This document shows positions 57,478 to 64,000 of a DNA stretch of 64,000 nt, in pieces. Origin of the DNA: Phytoactinopolyspora alkaliphila (GTDB lineage: Bacteria; Actinomycetota; Actinomycetes; Jiangellales; Jiangellaceae). The stretch is from contig NZ_JAAGOB010000008.1 in assembly GCF_010550695.1 (NCBI RefSeq), forward strand, positions 62,001-126,000. The letters are read 5' to 3'. The translations under genes and the position numbers were made by a program. Each line of letters opens with the position of its first letter. Positions within the stretch are counted from its first letter, which is position 1. The notes beneath the pieces were generated by a model that searched no databases, was not told the DNA's origin, and saw nothing but the letters and a program-made list of their open reading frames with translations.

Positions 57478-58233
57478 GTGAGTGGCTATGACGCGCTTGC
57501 CGAGGTGTACGAGTGGCTCATCTCCGATGCAAAGCTGGCTCCGGCCGAGTTCGCTGCGTCGTTCGATGACGTCCTCAGTCTCCTGCCGTCGAACGCTCAC
57601 GTCCTCGATTGTTCGTGCGGGACCGGACAGTTGGCGGTTGGCCTCGCCGGTCTTGGCATGCACGTTGTCGCAACTGACGCCAGCGAAGCGATGGTTCGTC
57701 GGACTGCGGAGTTGTCTGAGGAGTTCAGGGCATCTGTCCGGACAGTGCGGGCGGACTGGCAAGAGCTGCCCGACCGCTTCGACGACGCCACTTTCGACAT
57801 GGTGTTCTGCGTGGGCAACTCGCTGCACCATGCCGTGGGCGCGAGAGGCAGAGTTGTTGCTCTGGAGTCGATGTCACGGCTTCTGCGCCGTGGCGGGCGC
57901 TTGGTACTCACCTCCCGCACGTGGGAACTCGTGAGGGCCAGAGGTTCCCGGCTGGACATCAGTGATCGACTCGTCCGCCGGAACGGTCGCGCTGCCGTCG
58001 TGGTCTACCGCTGGGAGATTGCGCCGCATTGGGAGGAGGAGCACCACATCGAGATTGCGGTCGCGCAAGTTGATGCAGCTGGGTCGGTTCTTGTCCACTC
58101 GGAACTGCTGTCGTGCTGGCCCTACCGATACGACGAACTCGAAGTCGAGTTGCACCGGGTCGGACTCCAGACGGAAATGAGCACGTTCAACCTTGAGGCC
58201 GAGAACTACATGGTGGTGGCGAGCAAGGTATAG
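57478..58233 (+). CDS. Class I SAM-dependent methyltransferase (cargo of the IS481-like element)
   Basis: 251 residues from GTG 57478, with GGAGGT seven bases upstream (GTG 57460 is an alternative). Motif I is HVLDCSCGTGQLAVGLAG, the strand-2 acidic loop VVATDASEAMVRR, motif II region VRTVRADWQELPDRFDDATF, motif III FDMVFCVGNSLHHAVG and post-motif LLRRGGRLVLTSRTW. A complete Rossmann methyltransferase of the glycine/sarcosine-methyltransferase-like group acting on a small molecule; the acceptor is unknown. Codon use is less GC-biased than in neighbouring genes, pointing to recent acquisition. It is the only gene in the element. Confidence 0.82.
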   Translation: MSGYDALAEVYEWLISDAKLAPAEFAASFDDVLSLLPSNAHVLDCSCGTGQLAVGLAGLGMHVVATDASEAMVRRTAELSEEFRASVRTVRADWQELPDRFDDATFDMVFCVGNSLHHAVGARGRVVALESMSRLLRRGGRLVLTSRTWELVRARGSRLDISDRLVRRNGRAAVVVYRWEIAPHWEEEHHIEIAVAQVDAAGSVLVHSELLSCWPYRYDELEVELHRVGLQTEMSTFNLEAENYMVVASKV

Positions 58234-58290
58234 ACAACGGGCTCTCAGTCCGTGGCCGGATCGCGCGGTTGCAACCAGGAGGCTTGCGCC

Positions 58291-58310
58291 CCTCTCATCG
58301 CCATGAGAGG
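58291..58310 (+). terminator. Hairpin downstream of the methyltransferase gene
   Basis: CCTCTCAT (58291-58298), loop CGCC, ATGAGAGG (58303-58310): a perfect 8-bp stem 58 bp after the stop codon and inside the element. Otherwise 58234-58404 contains only the element's right end. Confidence 0.6.
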
Positions 58311-58404
58311 ACGTTCATGCGCGTCCGGACTCTCGTCCGCCAGGGCCGGGGAAGTGTCACCACGAAGTAGCCCCGACGTGTCACTGATGTCCTGAGACAT
58401 GACA

Positions 58405-58419
58405 TCAGCGGGGCTCCAG
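58405..58419. repeat. 15-bp target-site duplication, right copy
   Basis: TCAGCGGGGCTCCAG, identical to 57230-57244. It encodes the last four residues (LEPR) and stop of the leftward regulator gene, so the insertion left that protein intact. Confidence 0.75.
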
Positions 58420-59781
58420 CCGCTGGACGAGCAGCCGGAAACGCTGCCGTGGCCGCCCGCCTCCGGGCGACGGGGCCGGCGGCATCGTCCATGCCAGACC
58501 GGCTGCCACCAGGCTGTTCAGAATGCGCCTCCCGCTGCGCAGCGTGATCGACAGTGCCTCGGCGACTCTCGCGGCGTCCACGATCAGCGGCTCGGGCTCC
58601 GTGTCCGGCAGCGCCATGATGATCCGCCGCAGCAGCTCACGCTCGTGCGAGTACTTGTCGTCGGCGATAACGCGCTCCCGTCGGCGCGACCGGGGCGGCA
58701 GTCCGACCACGGCTCCGTCCGCACCCACCACCTGTGCCGGGTGTCCGGCGTGACTCTGCGCCAGCCCCAGCGCCCGCTGGGCGTTCGCGTCGGCCTCCTG
58801 CACGGTGCGCCCGCTGCCGATGCCGACGAAGGCCCGGAGACCCAGGGCGGCCTGGAGCCGGTCCACGAACGGCGCCGTGTGAAGGTTGTCCGTGAGCTGG
58901 CGAAGCGCCCCCGCCGTGGCGGTGATGCCGAACGTCATGCCCTCGTAGGCGAGCAGCGCCGCGCCGGCGGCTTCCACCTCCTCCAGCAGCAACTGGTGCA
59001 CGGCCAGCCGGGCGCCCTGCAACCGGTAGTTGCTCCAGCCCCAGTGCCCGGAGCCCTCCGGCGAGGTCACGTGGACGGTCATCAGGACCAGTTGAGCTTC
59101 CTCCAGCAGTGACCCGGTCCCCATCAGCGCGCTGGTCACCACCGCGTTTCGCAGGTTGGCCGTGGTCGGCGCCATCCGCACGGCCGGGATCCCCTCCGCC
59201 TCCAGCCTGTTCGCCACCGATTTGACCGTCGTGAACGCCGCCGTCGTCGCGCCCGACCAGTACAGCTCGGCGTGAAACCGGCCGAAACCGTCCACCGACG
59301 CCGGACCGTCGTACGGAGCGATGTGCAGCTCGCTGGAATCGCGGCCGATGTCGGCGTACGCCTCACGTACCTCCGCTACCGAGATGGAGTCGATGCTGAT
59401 TCGTTCCATCTCGATGTCTGGCCGGGCCGTTCCGCGGATCAGCGCCGAGAACAGCGACGTACCGCTGATCGGCACGAACGTCGACGGAATCGGCAGCTGG
59501 TCGGCCGCCAGGTCGTACTGCAGCGGGCCGGTGAACAGGATGATGTCAGCCTGCTCGCTCACAGTGAGTGCCCGCGCGAGCAACTCGGAGTCGGCGTGAT
59601 GGGCCGCTCCGACCAGCCGGACGTTGCCCCCGGCGGCGGTGTCCAGGCTGAGAATGCTCTGCACCACGTCCGGTGGTCCGACGACGCCGATTGTCACCGG
59701 GGCACGGACCTGGGCCAGGTGCTCGCCGGCCGAGGCGGAGCGTGCGGGGAGCTCAGCTGGCGGGGAGGCGTCGTCGTTCAC
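58405..59781 (-). CDS. Transcriptional regulator with GGDEF-like domain and C-terminal winged helix
   Basis: 458 residues from GTG 59781, overlapping the amidohydrolase stop (GTGA); a longer upstream frame was rejected. Residues ~30-230 form an alpha/beta sensor region (VTIGVVGPPDVVQSILSL, ADIILFTGPLQYDLAADQLP). Residues ~230-380 resemble a degenerate GGDEF/GTP-cyclohydrolase-type fold ending in FVGIGSGRTVQEADANAQRA. The C terminus (VAEALSITLRSGRRILNSLV) looks like a DNA-binding winged helix. It lies last in the heparinase/amidohydrolase operon and probably senses the pathway compound. The final codons are duplicated by the neighbouring mobile element without change. Confidence 0.65.
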   Translation of the reverse strand: MNDDASPPAELPARSASAGEHLAQVRAPVTIGVVGPPDVVQSILSLDTAAGGNVRLVGAAHHADSELLARALTVSEQADIILFTGPLQYDLAADQLPIPSTFVPISGTSLFSALIRGTARPDIEMERISIDSISVAEVREAYADIGRDSSELHIAPYDGPASVDGFGRFHAELYWSGATTAAFTTVKSVANRLEAEGIPAVRMAPTTANLRNAVVTSALMGTGSLLEEAQLVLMTVHVTSPEGSGHWGWSNYRLQGARLAVHQLLLEEVEAAGAALLAYEGMTFGITATAGALRQLTDNLHTAPFVDRLQAALGLRAFVGIGSGRTVQEADANAQRALGLAQSHAGHPAQVVGADGAVVGLPPRSRRRERVIADDKYSHERELLRRIIMALPDTEPEPLIVDAARVAEALSITLRSGRRILNSLVAAGLAWTMPPAPSPGGGRPRQRFRLLVQRLEPR

Positions 59782-60635
59782 GGTTGCCAGTGTGCCGGAT
59801 CTTTCTCGAGACGGTCGAGGAGGGCGGCGCCCGAGTGCCCGCCGGCCAGGACGCCCGCCATGGTGCCGCCGAGCACAGCCTCCCGGTCCGCGGGGCCGAG
59901 CTCGGCGAACAGCACCCGGCCCAAGGACATGCGCAGGTCGATGAACGGGAAGTCGGAGCCGAACACCACCTGGGCCGCGCCGACCGCTCGCACCATCTCG
60001 GCGATCGCCCGGCCGTGGTTGTGCGAACCGCACAACTCCAGCAACACCCCCGGATGCCGTCGCGCCAGCTCGATCGCACGACCGAAGGAACTCGGCGCCA
60101 CACCTGAGTGACCGGCCAGGATCCTGGCCCGCGGGTGATCGGTGGCGACCCGGTCGACGTGCGACAAGTCGTCGAACTGCGAACCGGCCCACGTGTGGGT
60201 GAGCACCGGTCGGCCGGTCCGTTCCGCGAACTCCCACACCGGCCGGTAGCGGAGCCCGTCGAGCGGATACTCGTGCAGGTCAGGGTGGAGCTTGACGCCC
60301 ACGAAGGACTGGTGCCCGCTCCACCGCTCCAGCTCCGCTTCCGGATCCTGCCATGGATTGATCACGACGTAGCCGGCGAACCGGGACGGGTGTGCCTCGC
60401 ACAGCGCCGCCGTCTCGGCGTTGCCGGCCTCGGTGTCCAGCTCGACCGCCAGCATGCTCGAGACGATCGCGCCGGAGACACCGCACCGGTCCATCACCCG
60501 CAGCATGGCCTCGCCGCTCGGATCGGCGACGAAGAACCTGTTGTACGGCCCGAGATGGGCATGGGCGTCCAGGATCGGGGCCCCGCTCCAGGGTTCGCGG
60601 CTCAGCACCGATCCGGCAGGGGCACGGCTGTTCAT
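59778..60635 (-). CDS. Amidohydrolase-2 family metal-dependent hydrolase
   Basis: 285 residues from the ATG overlapping the stop of the next amidohydrolase gene (ATGA). The amidohydrolase TIM barrel is seen in ILDAHAHLGPYNRFF (metal HxH), FVGVKLHPDLHEYPLDGLRY, GRPVLTHTWAGSQFDD (metal His), ARILAGHSGV and VVFGSDFPFID (metal Asp). The family includes lactonases and decarboxylases (LigW, ACMSD, YitF-type). In this setting a sugar-lactone or cyclic-intermediate hydrolase is plausible. Operon order is Gfo/Idh, heparinase-like, amidohydrolase, amidohydrolase, regulator. Confidence 0.82.
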   Translation of the reverse strand: MNSRAPAGSVLSREPWSGAPILDAHAHLGPYNRFFVADPSGEAMLRVMDRCGVSGAIVSSMLAVELDTEAGNAETAALCEAHPSRFAGYVVINPWQDPEAELERWSGHQSFVGVKLHPDLHEYPLDGLRYRPVWEFAERTGRPVLTHTWAGSQFDDLSHVDRVATDHPRARILAGHSGVAPSSFGRAIELARRHPGVLLELCGSHNHGRAIAEMVRAVGAAQVVFGSDFPFIDLRMSLGRVLFAELGPADREAVLGGTMAGVLAGGHSGAALLDRLEKDPAHWQP

Positions 60636-61423
60636 CCCACCTCCAGAACAGGTCGGGACGCGGCGAGCAATTGCCGCATCGTGTCTCCGCCGATGGCTCG
60701 CACGGCGTCGTCGTCGAGCTCGGACCAGAGCAGCCGGAGCACTGCCTCGCCCGGGTCGCGCACCGGCTGCCCGGTGCCGAACACCAGCCGGTGCGCTCCG
60801 AACCGGTCCACCAGAAACTCCAGCGCCAAGTGCCCGGAGAGATTGGCCGTGCAGAGCAGCACCCGCGGACGCCTCTCCAGCAGGCCGCACAGGCGCCTCA
60901 GCTCCCGGTAGCCCACCTCGGTGAGGATCAGCCAGAGCTCCGGATGAGCGGTGGCCACCTGTTCCACCGACCGCCAGTCCGTCTCGGCGGCGTCGATCAG
61001 CAACGGCAGCCCGTGCCCGGCCGCCGCTTCCAGCAGCGGCGCCATGTCAGGTCCGGCCAGCTCGAAGCCGTGCGATCCGGGCCGGGTGGTCAGCAGCCCG
61101 ACACCACTGGCCCGCGCTTGCGCGACCAGCTCCGGCCCGGCCGGGAACTCGCCGCAGGTCGGTGGCAGGGCGGTCCAGCACGGCCGTAACCGAGGCTGGT
61201 CCGCGACGTCGGCGAGCAGCCGCGCATTGCCGGTCACGGGGTCGTGGTGGGTCGCCAGCGTGTGGGCGACCACGGCTTCGGAGATGCCGTAGCGATCGAG
61301 CCCGGAGACCGTGGCGCCCGGCGTACCGGTGCCGACGTCATGGGCGGGGTGCCGGCCGAGTGATGCCGAGGCGTCGAGCAACCTCAGCGGCTCGGCCGGC
61401 ACGGTCGCCGAACGGTCAACCAT
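60632..61423 (-). CDS. Amidohydrolase-2-like protein with altered metal site
   Basis: 263 residues from ATG 61423, overlapping the heparinase-like gene by 8 bp. It resembles the following amidohydrolase in length and layout, but LLDASASLGRHPAHD replaces the HxH metal motif by SAS. RLVFGTGQPVRD replaces the GSD-x-P segment, so the usual metal ligands are largely lost. LPLLIDAAETDWRSVEQV and LLCTANLSGHLALEFLV keep the barrel framework. It may be a non-catalytic partner of the downstream enzyme or use another mechanism. A diverged tandem duplicate is likely. Confidence 0.7.
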   Translation of the reverse strand: MVDRSATVPAEPLRLLDASASLGRHPAHDVGTGTPGATVSGLDRYGISEAVVAHTLATHHDPVTGNARLLADVADQPRLRPCWTALPPTCGEFPAGPELVAQARASGVGLLTTRPGSHGFELAGPDMAPLLEAAAGHGLPLLIDAAETDWRSVEQVATAHPELWLILTEVGYRELRRLCGLLERRPRVLLCTANLSGHLALEFLVDRFGAHRLVFGTGQPVRDPGEAVLRLLWSELDDDAVRAIGGDTMRQLLAASRPVLEVG

Positions 61424-63854
61424 GCGTTCCCTGCCATTCGATCTGAACCGACCAGGTGCCCGCGGACGGTAGCGTGATCCTGCTCGGACCAGCCGCCGCC
61501 TCGCCCACCACCACACCGTTGACCACGATCTGTCCGCCTCCGGGGTCGCCGAGAGGTGGGTCCACCGTGACGGTCGCATGGCGGTCCGTGACCAGCTCGG
61601 CGGTGAGAACACCGTCGCCGGTCCGGCACCACCACGCGCACAGTCCGCGGCCGCCGATGGCGGGCATCGTCTCGCCACCCTGGCGTGTCTCCGGCTCGGG
61701 TTCTTCCGGATCGAGATCCCACCGCGCCAGCTCCACCCGCCCGTCGGCGTAGGCACGTGTCCAGTGTCCGGACCCGAACTCGTCGACGGCGCCCGCGATC
61801 CGGACGACGAGCAACTCGCCGCCGGTGGCCTCGGCCTCGACCTCGGGGGCCTGGTAGCCGAACGGGACCAGCACCGTTCGCAGCCGGGCGCACTCGTAGG
61901 AGAGGTGCAGACCGTGGATGGTGCCGTACTCGTCCGGCCGGGACCGCCGCGTGCGCAGCGCCAGGTCACGCTCACCGTCACCCTCGCCGTCGGAGGCGAG
62001 CGCCACCTGACTCGCCGGCAGACGGGCGGGTCCGGTACCGTGCTCGACGCCGCTCGGGCGGTCCACCGGCACCACGACGAGCCCCGGCGCGGCCTCGGAG
62101 ACGAAACGGCGCCGGCCGTCGTCGTTCCACGGCGAGCGCCCGTGAATCGTCCAGGTGGATTCGACCGGCTCGTCCCCGAAGTCGTCGACCACCAGCCAGT
62201 ACGCCGGATCGGAGCGCACGAAGACCATCCGTCGCCGGTGCCTTCGGACGAACGCGTCATGCCGTCCGGCCACCACGTCGACACCGTGCCGCTGATGCCG
62301 AGGTGAATTGCCTCCCAGCGTCCAGAACGAGTCCACCACGGTGTTCCGCTCGGACGAGTTCGGTTCGCCGTCGAGCACGACGCTGTTGTGCCCGCGACCG
62401 GCCTGGTACCACGTGTAGTAGCCGGGGTCGTCGTAGCTGGGTGGTCCGCCGGCCTCCCAGGCAAGCGCCTCCCCCCAGCCGGAGATGACGAAGTCCAGGG
62501 CGGCGTGGTGCGAATGCGGCTCCAGCTCATGCCCGATGTACGGGCCCGCGTTCACGACCGCCGTGAGATCGTCCACCGCCCAGCCTTGCCGGAGCATCGC
62601 GTATCCGCTCGGCCGGAGGAGCTCGCTTCGGCCGCTCGGCTCGATGCTCGGTGCGTTGAGGAAGAACTCGACCGGGTCGGTGCCGTCGGGGCGCGGCCCC
62701 AGCCAATCCAGCCGGTCGACGATGTGATCGGGGTCCATCCAGCGCTCGACCAGCCACTTCCACTCCGGCACGCCGTAGAGATGGTGACCGATCAGCAGCA
62801 TCTCCGCCGGTCGGACGAGGTGCGAATCTTGCAGGTGAGGCAGCCAGCCGGCCGGATGCGCCATGTCGGCCAGCCACGCGTGGGCGGCGCGCAGCCGTGG
62901 GTGGTCGGCCAGCGGCCACTGTTCCGGGTCCGCCGAGAGCGCCGCGACGTGCAGCGCCTCCATGCACATCGTGTGGTAGGACGGCGAGCGCTCGTAGTGG
63001 CAGCCGTCGGCGTAGAAATCCAGCTCCAGGTGGTCCTCGATCCGGCGCCGGGCGACCTCGTTCCAGGTTCCGTGCTCCGCGAACTCCGGATACAGCGAGG
63101 CGACGTGTGCCAACTCGCAGACCGACACCAGCTGCCAGTTGCCGTTGCGGAACGTCACGTGCTCCTCAGCGGCCCAGCGAGCGCCACCGAGCAGGGACTT
63201 CATGGTCCGCCGCCACTGCTCGTCGGTGAACGCCGGCTCCGCGGAGAGCAGCGAGATCGCCTGGTTGTACATGCCGCTGCGGGCTCTGAGCCCGAGCGAG
63301 TACCAGACGACGTCCAGCCCCGGCCAGTCGCCTATCACCTGATCCCGGGCGTCGTACCACTGCGAGAACAGCTCACCGTAACGGGCGGCGTACCGCGCGT
63401 CCCCGGTCAGCGCATAAGCCTCGAGCAACGGCCGCATCCAGTACAGGTAGTGGAATCCGTAGAAACTGGACCGGCCGCGGCTGGAATCGACGAAATCGAC
63501 GTCCTCGTTGAGCAACACCTCGGCGGCCTCGAGAAACCCGACTCGTCCGCCGCGGATGCCGAAGACGTGCCGGACCACTCGAGCGCTGCGCAGCGCGTCG
63601 TCGGCCGGCGGCGCCGACGGCCGCGACCGGCGCCTCTGTACCCAGCGCCGGATGTCGGCCACCGGGGACGGCGCCGCGCCACTCGCGCGATAGGCACGCC
63701 ACTCGCGCAGCGCGCGGTCCGTGTCGTCCGCGGCCCTGGCTACCGTCTCCAGGCCCGGAAGCGTCAGATCGAGCGAGTCCACCAGGTGCCGGTCGGTGAT
63801 GTGCCGCATCCGGGTCTCGTCGATGTGCGGAGGGCTCTCTACCCATCGGGTCAT
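61416..63854 (-). CDS. Heparinase II/III-like polysaccharide lyase family protein
   Basis: 812 residues from the ATG overlapping the Gfo/Idh stop (ATGA). The N-terminal ~380 residues form an (alpha/alpha) toroid (FYGFHYLYWMRPLLEAYALT, HVTFRNGNWQLVSVCELAHV, YERSPSYHTMCMEALHVAA). The central beta-sandwich has VVNAGPYIGHELEPHSHHAA then LDFVISGWGEALAWEAGG and GRGHNSVVLDGEPNSSERNT, typical of Heparinase_II_III. The last ~80 residues add a small beta domain (GGQIVVNGVVVG). Such enzymes cleave uronic-acid glycans by beta-elimination. No signal peptide is seen, so it may act on imported oligosaccharides. Confidence 0.82.
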   Translation of the reverse strand: MTRWVESPPHIDETRMRHITDRHLVDSLDLTLPGLETVARAADDTDRALREWRAYRASGAAPSPVADIRRWVQRRRSRPSAPPADDALRSARVVRHVFGIRGGRVGFLEAAEVLLNEDVDFVDSSRGRSSFYGFHYLYWMRPLLEAYALTGDARYAARYGELFSQWYDARDQVIGDWPGLDVVWYSLGLRARSGMYNQAISLLSAEPAFTDEQWRRTMKSLLGGARWAAEEHVTFRNGNWQLVSVCELAHVASLYPEFAEHGTWNEVARRRIEDHLELDFYADGCHYERSPSYHTMCMEALHVAALSADPEQWPLADHPRLRAAHAWLADMAHPAGWLPHLQDSHLVRPAEMLLIGHHLYGVPEWKWLVERWMDPDHIVDRLDWLGPRPDGTDPVEFFLNAPSIEPSGRSELLRPSGYAMLRQGWAVDDLTAVVNAGPYIGHELEPHSHHAALDFVISGWGEALAWEAGGPPSYDDPGYYTWYQAGRGHNSVVLDGEPNSSERNTVVDSFWTLGGNSPRHQRHGVDVVAGRHDAFVRRHRRRMVFVRSDPAYWLVVDDFGDEPVESTWTIHGRSPWNDDGRRRFVSEAAPGLVVVPVDRPSGVEHGTGPARLPASQVALASDGEGDGERDLALRTRRSRPDEYGTIHGLHLSYECARLRTVLVPFGYQAPEVEAEATGGELLVVRIAGAVDEFGSGHWTRAYADGRVELARWDLDPEEPEPETRQGGETMPAIGGRGLCAWWCRTGDGVLTAELVTDRHATVTVDPPLGDPGGGQIVVNGVVVGEAAAGPSRITLPSAGTWSVQIEWQGTHG

Positions 63855-64000
63855 CCCGCCACCTGTTCCGCCACCGCTACCGGCGCTCCCGTCGCGATCG
63901 ACGTGTGGGCGGCCGCCAGGACGGCAGTCACGTGACGTGAGCTCTCCACCGTGATCAGCGGCTCCACTCCGCGTATCGTGCAATCGACGAAGTGCGCGAT
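63851..64000 (-). CDS. Gfo/Idh/MocA-family oxidoreductase, C-terminal end
   Basis: Only the last 49 codons and stop are in the window; the gene continues beyond the right edge. IAHFVDCTIRGVEPLITVES followed by SRHVTAVLAAAHTSIATGAP is the usual C-terminal helix region of the family (a D/E-x-SRHVTAVL-A-H pattern). Its stop overlaps the heparinase-like start (ATGA), so it is upstream in the same operon. Confidence 0.75.
   Translation of the reverse strand: MAHFVDCTIRGVEPLITVESSRHVTAVLAAAHTSIATGAPVAVAEQVAG

Larger units (their letters stand above)
57245..58404. mobile_element. IS481-like non-autonomous element carrying a methyltransferase gene
   Basis: 1160 bp bounded by imperfect inverted ends. 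The left end reads TGTTATCTCGCAGGACATCG and the right end, read inward, TGTCATGTCTCAGGACATCA; 21 of the first 26 positions match. The 15-bp direct repeat outside fits the long duplications of IS481-family insertions. The interior has one methyltransferase gene and no transposase, so movement would depend on a transposase supplied elsewhere. The base composition of the cargo is visibly lower in GC than its surroundings. Confidence 0.7.

Noticed and set aside
57298-57831. A 177-codon leftward frame across the methyltransferase start
   Set aside because: It is antisense to a clear methyltransferase and has no transposase-like motif, so it does not provide the missing transposase.
59782-60237. 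Extension of the GGDEF-like regulator by ~150 residues
   Set aside because: The extra sequence is Arg/Gly-rich shadow coding of the amidohydrolase gene; the GTGA overlap at 59781 is a better start.
61424-62530. Long frame upstream of the amidohydrolase-like gene
   Set aside because: It is an out-of-frame translation of the heparinase-like gene with low-complexity composition.

Overview
The window is high-GC DNA (roughly 68-70% by eye) from a free-living, sugar-catabolising actinobacterium. The evidence is frequent GTG starts, ATGA/GTGA gene overlaps, a HrdB/SigB-type sigma factor, an F420-type PPOX protein, a zinc-free L31 and an actinobacterial-style inositol cluster with a Cgl0159-family protein. 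The many Gfo/Idh/MocA dehydrogenases, TIM-barrel isomerases and sugar or peptide transporter genes recall soil or plant-associated genera such as the Jiangellales or Propionibacteriales. That placement is inference only.

Layout. 1-4347: end of a sugar ABC-transporter ATPase, a HAD phosphatase, a PHP metallohydrolase, then adenosine deaminase with an overlapping GntR/UTRA regulator. 4375-5134: a small gene framed by two near-identical inverted 42-bp palindromes, plus a methyltransferase fragment. 5190-8173: APH-like kinase, quinone oxidoreductase, type B L31 and a PPOX protein. 8240-13723: a six-gene operon, read leftward, of ECF sigma factor, anti-sigma factor fused to membrane segments, ABC ATPase and three membrane proteins, two of them tandem paralogues. 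14058-15041: an SigA-family sigma factor. 15220-19619: a LacI regulator and the operon it probably controls (Gfo/Idh, DUF993, isomerase). 19875-29383: a myo-inositol catabolic cluster read leftward (iolG, iolC, Cgl0159-family, iolB, iolD, mmsA, iolE-like, second Gfo/Idh). 29671-31985: tRNA-Asn followed by decayed accessory DNA (broken helicase, IS3 trace, toxin-antitoxin pair, broken LysR gene). 31996-42045: a leftward catabolic operon with an Opp/Dpp transporter, Gfo/Idh, IclR, aldehyde dehydrogenase and a Tat-exported protein. 42319-50686: an FG-GAP/ASPIC protein, creatininase-family amidase, SGNH hydrolase, two Gfo/Idh proteins, a carbohydrate-binding-like protein and PhoD. 50859-57112: aminotransferase, FAH-family protein, HAD, oxidoreductase and two AraC regulators. 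57245-58404: an IS481-like element that carries a methyltransferase and no transposase. 58405-64000: a regulator, two amidohydrolases, a heparinase II/III-like protein and the end of another Gfo/Idh gene.

How it works together. Most of the window is sugar or cyclitol uptake and oxidation, arranged as locally regulated operons: GntR, LacI, IclR and AraC proteins each sit beside a matching palindrome. Genes inside operons are tightly coupled by 4-bp overlaps. Between operons there is a recurring family of CCATGATCATTG dyads, five copies in this window. In several of them the TGA stop codons of the bordering genes lie inside the dyad, so the repeat looks like a shared gene-end module.

The most unusual items are the stop-codon-bearing palindrome family, the transposase-less IS481-like methyltransferase element, the ECF/anti-sigma/ABC operon with duplicated cysteine-containing membrane proteins, and the LacI-controlled Gfo/Idh-DUF993-isomerase operon.
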